A stretch of DNA of 64,000 nucleotides from Peronospora farinosa. Taxonomy: Eukaryota > Oomycota > Peronosporomycetes > Peronosporales > Peronosporaceae. The notes beneath the pieces were generated by a model, which saw only the letters and a program-made list of their open reading frames with translations, searched no databases and was not told the origin of the DNA. The translations under genes and the position numbers were made by a program. Location: the NCBI GenBank assembly GCA_947646735.1, contig CANTFK010000962.1, positions 124,001 through 188,000 of the forward strand, read 5' to 3'. Below are positions 63,249 through 64,000 of the stretch, piece after piece; within the stretch, counting starts at the first letter, position 1, and every line of letters begins with the position of its first letter.

Positions 63249-64000
63249 ATCTTCTCCGCCGCCTCGGGCAGCTGCCCTGCGTGCTTGGTCGGGTTGTACC
63301 ACTGGCGAATCAGATTGTAGAACTCTTCCATCGGGCACTTGCCGACGTCATGAACCTTGCCACAACCGCGATACACAAACAGGCAGTGGTCGGCTGGGTG
63401 ACCCTTCCTTCCACAGCACTCGCAAACGATCCGCTTCCAACAGTCCAGATCCACATGCTTCCTAGATCCACAATGGGTACACTTTGCCACGGGTGCCCCT
63501 GGAACCACCTTTTGTCCAGGTCCCTCTGCCATGCGTCGACCTCGGTCTGGGTCTGGGTCCTGATGGTCCCAGGGGTCATCTGCGTTCCTCGCCCTACCAG
63601 TGTAAGGTTTACTCGCCGCCGCATAAATTCTTCTGAGGTCACCTTCTCCCTCAGACCCACTGGAGCTGGACCCTTGGTCATTTTCACTTTCAGAAGTGGC
63701 TCGGATGACTTGGACGGGTCTCCTCAGCTGACTCTTGGTGTGGTCTGGAGTGGTTGGGGCCTTCTGGCGAAACTTGCTGGACCCGAACAAGACCCTTCCT
63801 TGACGCGTCTTCGCTCTCTGACGAGCCAGCAGGACTTCCTCCAGGTCATCTGCATCAGAAAGTCTGAGCAATGTAAGCTGGTCCGCTAATTCTCGATCAT
63901 CCAAGGTCTCCACGTAATGATCCACGTGTTCACGCTTTACACTGGGGGGCCCACCCTTAATATCTAGCTTGGCCCTGAGCCCTGCCACGTTCAAACGGTA
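63239..64000 (-). CDS. gag: Gag C-terminal part, Element 2 minus copy (partial)
   Basis: The frame is open from the window edge to the TAG at 63239. It covers the end of the gag core (YRLNVAGLRAKLDIKGG; VETLDDRELADQLTLLRL), an acidic Ser/Gly stretch (SSSGSEGEGD), and zinc knuckles CTHCGSRKHVDLDC and CECCGRKGHPADHC, with a third degenerate C/H cluster (CGKVHDVGKC). The tail is EKMLN. It has six Cs where the plus copy has seven (63943-63948), so the frame is not broken here. The N-terminal part and 5' LTR lie beyond the window. Confidence 0.85.
   Translation of the reverse strand, partial: YRLNVAGLRAKLDIKGGPPSVKREHVDHYVETLDDRELADQLTLLRLSDADDLEEVLLARQRAKTRQGRVLFGSSKFRQKAPTTPDHTKSQLRRPVQVIRATSESENDQGSSSSGSEGEGDLRRIYAAASKPYTGRARNADDPWDHQDPDPDRGRRMAEGPGQKVVPGAPVAKCTHCGSRKHVDLDCWKRIVCECCGRKGHPADHCLFVYRGCGKVHDVGKCPMEEFYNLIRQWYNPTKHAGQLPEAAEKMLN

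Larger units (their letters stand above)
54252..64000 (-). mobile_element. Element 2 minus copy, nested in Element 2 plus (5' end off-window)
   Basis: Reading from high to low coordinates: gag (from beyond 64000), frameshift signal, pol with chromodomain (to 57995), a GGGCCC array (57745-57850), an antisense ORF (55430-57679, plus strand), polypurine tract (55332-55345), 3' LTR (54252-55331). It interrupts the plus copy's pol reading (SDDQVC) exactly at its LTR end. Confidence 0.88.

Overview
The window is a nest of LTR retrotransposons; I found no host gene, tRNA, rRNA or CRISPR locus in it. The best-preserved element encodes Gag, protease, RT, RNase H, a second RNase H, integrase and a C-terminal chromodomain. 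That order fits the oomycete Ty3/gypsy group known as Chronos, so a Phytophthora-like or downy-mildew-like genome is the likeliest source. This is inferred from protein family resemblance; no species marker is visible.

Layout. 1-4597: a degenerate Ty3/gypsy element ('GypsyA', minus strand) with hairpin-rich LTRs, no integrase, and a 216-codon ORF antisense to it beside its 3' LTR. 4598-5293 and 25186-26352: the two halves of one LTR of family 'LTR2' (minus), split by a nested, apparently intact 19.9-kb element at 5294-25185 ('Element 1', plus) flanked by ATGA duplications. Element 1's LTRs are 3.2 kb and 8.3 kb; both contain a GATC-rich satellite array, and array length accounts for the difference. 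25186-40644: a head-to-tail array of LTR2 and short internal regions, (LTR-internal)4-LTR, made of one deletion derivative that lost almost all of gag-pol. 40645-44990: mosaic of copia, antisense-ORF, GypsyA-like LTR and Element-1-like fragments. 44991-48490: a 3.5-kb solo LTR ('LTR3', TAGG duplications, its own satellite) inserted in an Element-1-like pol relic that resumes at 48491-49324. 49325-54251: a broken plus-strand 'Element 2'. 54252-64000: a second Element 2, minus strand, inserted in the first one's pol; its 5' end lies beyond the window. Between its pol and 3' LTR, on the opposite strand, is an open 749-codon ORF.

How the parts work together. In Elements 1 and 2 the gag AUG starts one base after the LTR, so the primer-binding site lies within gag codons 1-7. 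Gag and Pol are joined by an apparent -1 frameshift at GTTAAAC/T, directly before the gag stop, with a 12-bp stem that shows compensatory changes between the families. Pol carries two RNase H domains and a chromodomain. Transcription signals sit at the 3' side of the LTR, after the satellite.

The most unusual point is that three LTR families carry different tandem arrays in the same LTR region, and the array's short motif (GATC in Element 1, GGWCC in Element 2) is also enriched in the coding sequence of the same family. Together with an antisense extra ORF and two RNase H domains, this parallels plant Tat-lineage elements. All counts were made by eye on stated stretches.
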